A stretch of 45,062 nt of DNA from Opitutales bacterium (GTDB lineage Bacteria; Verrucomicrobiota; Verrucomicrobiia; Opitutales; Oceanipulchritudinaceae): assembly GCA_020831485.1 (NCBI GenBank), contig JAFIGG010000026.1:1-45062 (forward strand). Reading direction: 5' to 3'. The notes under the pieces were generated by a model. That model was given only the letters and a program-made list of their open reading frames with translations. It did no database searches and was not told where the DNA came from. Numbering within the stretch: the stretch's first letter is position 1; every line of letters begins with the position of its first letter. Below, in pieces: positions 41,251 through 45,062 of this stretch. Both the position numbers and the translations under genes were made by a program.

Positions 41251-42715
41251 CATTTTAATCAACATTCTGAAAAACCCCTGGGCCCTGTTCCTGGTGGTGC
41301 TCTTTTTCGGTGCGTCCATTTTTATCCACGAACTCGGCCACTACCTCGCAGCGCGTTGGCGTGGACTCAAAATCGAGCGATTCTCAATCGGCTTTGGCCC
41401 AAGGCTGTTTGGCTGGACCGACCGCCAAGGTGTCGATTGGCGCGTCTCTCTGATCCCTTTGGGAGGCTACGTTGCTCTGCCACAGATTGGAAACCTGAGT
41501 CAGGTAGAGGGAGATAGCGATGGCCGCCCTTTACCGCCCCTGAGTTACTCCGACAAAATGATCGTTTCCGTGGCGGGTGCGGTCTTCAACGTTTTGTTCG
41601 CTTTGGTGATTGGGTCTGTCCTCTGGAGCATTGGCACAAATGTGGATGAATCTCAGGAAACCCGCACCGTCGGCATGGTGGTTGAGAACATGCGCGACAA
41701 CAGTGGTTCAGTGCGTCAGGGGCCGGCCTATAGGGCTGGCATTGTTCCCGGCGACCAGATTATAGAAATTGATGGCCGCAGCATCCAGAAGTGGGAAGAC
41801 GTTCTCTACGCGGTGACAACCGGAAGCGGCCGCAGCGAACATGGCAGCCCGCTCACGGAAATCGTTATTGAGCGCGACGGAGAACAAAAGTCTTTTACGC
41901 TCTATCCATTGCTCGACGAGCATGAGCGCATTCGTAGAGTCGGCCTCGTCCCCGCAAACACTTTGCTGGTCGGGGGCACCTTCGAGAATTCCCCAGCCGC
42001 AGCAGCCGGTCTGAAAAACGGAGATATTATCACTCACGTAGATGGAATGCCGGTCTACCACACTGGCAGCTTTGCCCGCATTGTGCAGGAAAGGCCTGAA
42101 GACCGGTTCGAACTGACCGTTAAACGCGGAGAAGAGACTTTCACCACTTACATCGCCGCCGAAGAAGTGGTCTACAATCTGGCTGGCGAAACTCGCCCGA
42201 TGATTGGGGTAATGTGGCAGCCTGTGCGCGAACTGCGGCACATCGGCCCCTTCCAGCAGATCAACGATGCCTTTACGCTAACCACTCGAATTCTGGCAGC
42301 ACTGATCAATCCCCGAACAGACGTCGGAATCAGCAACCTCAGCGGACCGGTTGGAATTGGCTACACAATATATATTTTCTCTCAGATAGGAATTCGAGAC
42401 GTGCTGGGGATCGTTTTACTGATAAACATCAACCTGGCCATCCTTAACCTGCTGCCAATCCCGGTTCTGGATGGAGGACACATGGTAATTGCGACCATCG
42501 AGAAACTACGGCGCAAACCAGTGCCGACCAACCTGATAGCCTCTGCTCAGGGAATCTTCATGTTGCTTTTCCTCGCTTTGTTCATCTACGTCACCTTCTT
42601 TGACGTTGGACGGGTTCAACGCAGCGAAACAGCCATCATAGAAGCAGATCGGGCGGAGCAGCAACGCGTGCCATTGGAATTCAGCCGCGAAAACGGTAAC
42701 TCGGGCGAAGAATAA
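41240..42715 (+). CDS. rseP: Site-2 zinc metalloprotease RseP family
   Basis: Intramembrane protease that cuts anti-sigma factors or signal-peptide remnants at the inner membrane. The 491 residues have the first transmembrane helix with HELGH at 30-34 (FIHELGHYLAARWRG) and two PDZ domains (about 140-200, with AYRAGIVPGDQIIEIDGRSI, and about 235-310, with AAAAGLKNGDIITHVDGMPV). The second metal motif is NLLPIPVLDGGHM with Asp411. A final transmembrane helix and a hydrophilic tail follow. Two PDZ domains fit the Escherichia coli type. No rseA or rpoE is in the window, so the substrate is unknown. Confidence 0.95.
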   Translation: MTTDILINILKNPWALFLVVLFFGASIFIHELGHYLAARWRGLKIERFSIGFGPRLFGWTDRQGVDWRVSLIPLGGYVALPQIGNLSQVEGDSDGRPLPPLSYSDKMIVSVAGAVFNVLFALVIGSVLWSIGTNVDESQETRTVGMVVENMRDNSGSVRQGPAYRAGIVPGDQIIEIDGRSIQKWEDVLYAVTTGSGRSEHGSPLTEIVIERDGEQKSFTLYPLLDEHERIRRVGLVPANTLLVGGTFENSPAAAAGLKNGDIITHVDGMPVYHTGSFARIVQERPEDRFELTVKRGEETFTTYIAAEEVVYNLAGETRPMIGVMWQPVRELRHIGPFQQINDAFTLTTRILAALINPRTDVGISNLSGPVGIGYTIYIFSQIGIRDVLGIVLLININLAILNLLPIPVLDGGHMVIATIEKLRRKPVPTNLIASAQGIFMLLFLALFIYVTFFDVGRVQRSETAIIEADRAEQQRVPLEFSRENGNSGEE

Positions 42716-42732
42716 CTTCTATCCCTGCGATC

Positions 42733-44775
<2,043 letters not shown>

Positions 44776-45062
44776 CCAATCCCAGCCTTTTCCAAAACCA
44801 GCCAAGTTATTGAACTGAGAACAATAGCCATCCCCATGAGTGGTGCCAGGCACCCTTTCTATCCTTCCCAATAGGTGTCAGGCACTATTCAGTGAATACC
44901 CTTTGGTGCCAGGCACTTATTTGCGGCAAATCAGTCCGAGAACTTCATTTTTGCGTTCTGACGACATTTCAGGGTCCTTTTATCCCGATCGAAGGCCTCT
45001 AAGTGTGCCTATTCCTCCTCAATCCGACTTTTTCCGCGATACCCGTACAGGGCAAAGCCAGC
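44776..45062. other. Noncoding end of the window after ispG
   Basis: Apart from the three palindromic elements I see no gene with support. On the minus strand a frame is open from the window edge (45062) to a TAG at 45009-45011, giving 17 residues. This could be the end of a gene outside the window, but it is too short to judge. No clear terminator follows ispG. Confidence 0.5.
44842..44917. repeat. Three GGTGYCAGGCACY near-palindromes at 31-32 base period
   Basis: Copies are GGTGCCAGGCACC (44842-44854), GGTGTCAGGCACT (44874-44886) and GGTGCCAGGCACT (44905-44917). Start-to-start distances are 32 and 31 bases. The first is a perfect 13-base palindrome around a central A. The second and third are followed by different small palindromes, ATTCAGTGAAT (44888-44898) and TTTGCGGCAAA (44921-44931). 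They lie in the noncoding stretch after ispG. Confidence 0.8.

Noticed and set aside
44842-44917. CRISPR array
   Set aside because: The repeats are only 13 bases, vary between copies, and number three; no cas gene is present.
45009-45062. End of a transposase gene on the minus strand
   Set aside because: Only 17 codons are visible, and no transposase motif can be seen, so the RAYT idea remains only a hypothesis.

Overview
The window looks like the chromosome of a motile Gram-negative bacterium of the Verrucomicrobiota, probably class Opitutia (Opitutae). That placement is an inference. It rests on the gene mix (P- and L-ring flagellar genes, a 680-residue IspG with an internal insert, a secreted GH127-type glycosidase, a CdsA variant with a degenerate signature) and on intergenic DNA full of short iterated motifs. 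Coding density is high, and most genes lie in tight directional runs with 4-base ATGA overlaps.

Region 1 (1-7678, + strand) is the rod/ring/hook-junction part of a flagellar locus: the tail of an unidentified gene, then flgF-flgG-flgA-flgH-flgI-flgJ(N)-flgN-flgK-flgL. A good sigma-54-type -24/-12 element lies just before flgF. Region 2 (7679-9400) holds one ankyrin-repeat gene bracketed by noncoding DNA rich in short tandem repeats with periods of 6, 7, 9 and 10 bases. Region 3 (9401-13975, - strand) is pyrH, frr, proB and a UvrD/PcrA-type helicase.

Region 4 (14061-20816, + strand) is a SNF2-family helicase, a sugar-phosphate nucleotidyltransferase-like protein, rarA, a hot-dog thioesterase, a DEDDy 3'-5' exonuclease and a DMT transporter. 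Next come a small alanine-rich exported protein of unknown function with its own strong terminator, and a secreted GH127 enzyme. Region 5 (24287-28664, - strand) is htpG, comEC (core only) and thiD. A hybrid PAS histidine kinase is transcribed divergently from thiD.

Region 6 (30894-36762, + strand) is the 2-oxoglutarate dehydrogenase set sucA-sucB-lpdA followed by a DciA/DUF721 protein, converging on a lone exbD. Region 7 (37372-44775, + strand) is rlmN and then uppS-cdsA-dxr-rseP-ispG. This last run supplies isoprenoid precursors (Dxr, IspG), the lipid carrier (UppS), CDP-diacylglycerol (CdsA) and site-2 proteolysis (RseP).

The last 290 bases hold three near-palindromic GGTGYCAGGCACY elements at a 31-32 base period. 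No tRNA, rRNA, CRISPR array, intact insertion sequence or clear defence system was seen. The most unusual content is the repeat-bearing noncoding DNA at 7755-9311 and 44842-44917 and the unclassified exported protein at 21035-21736.
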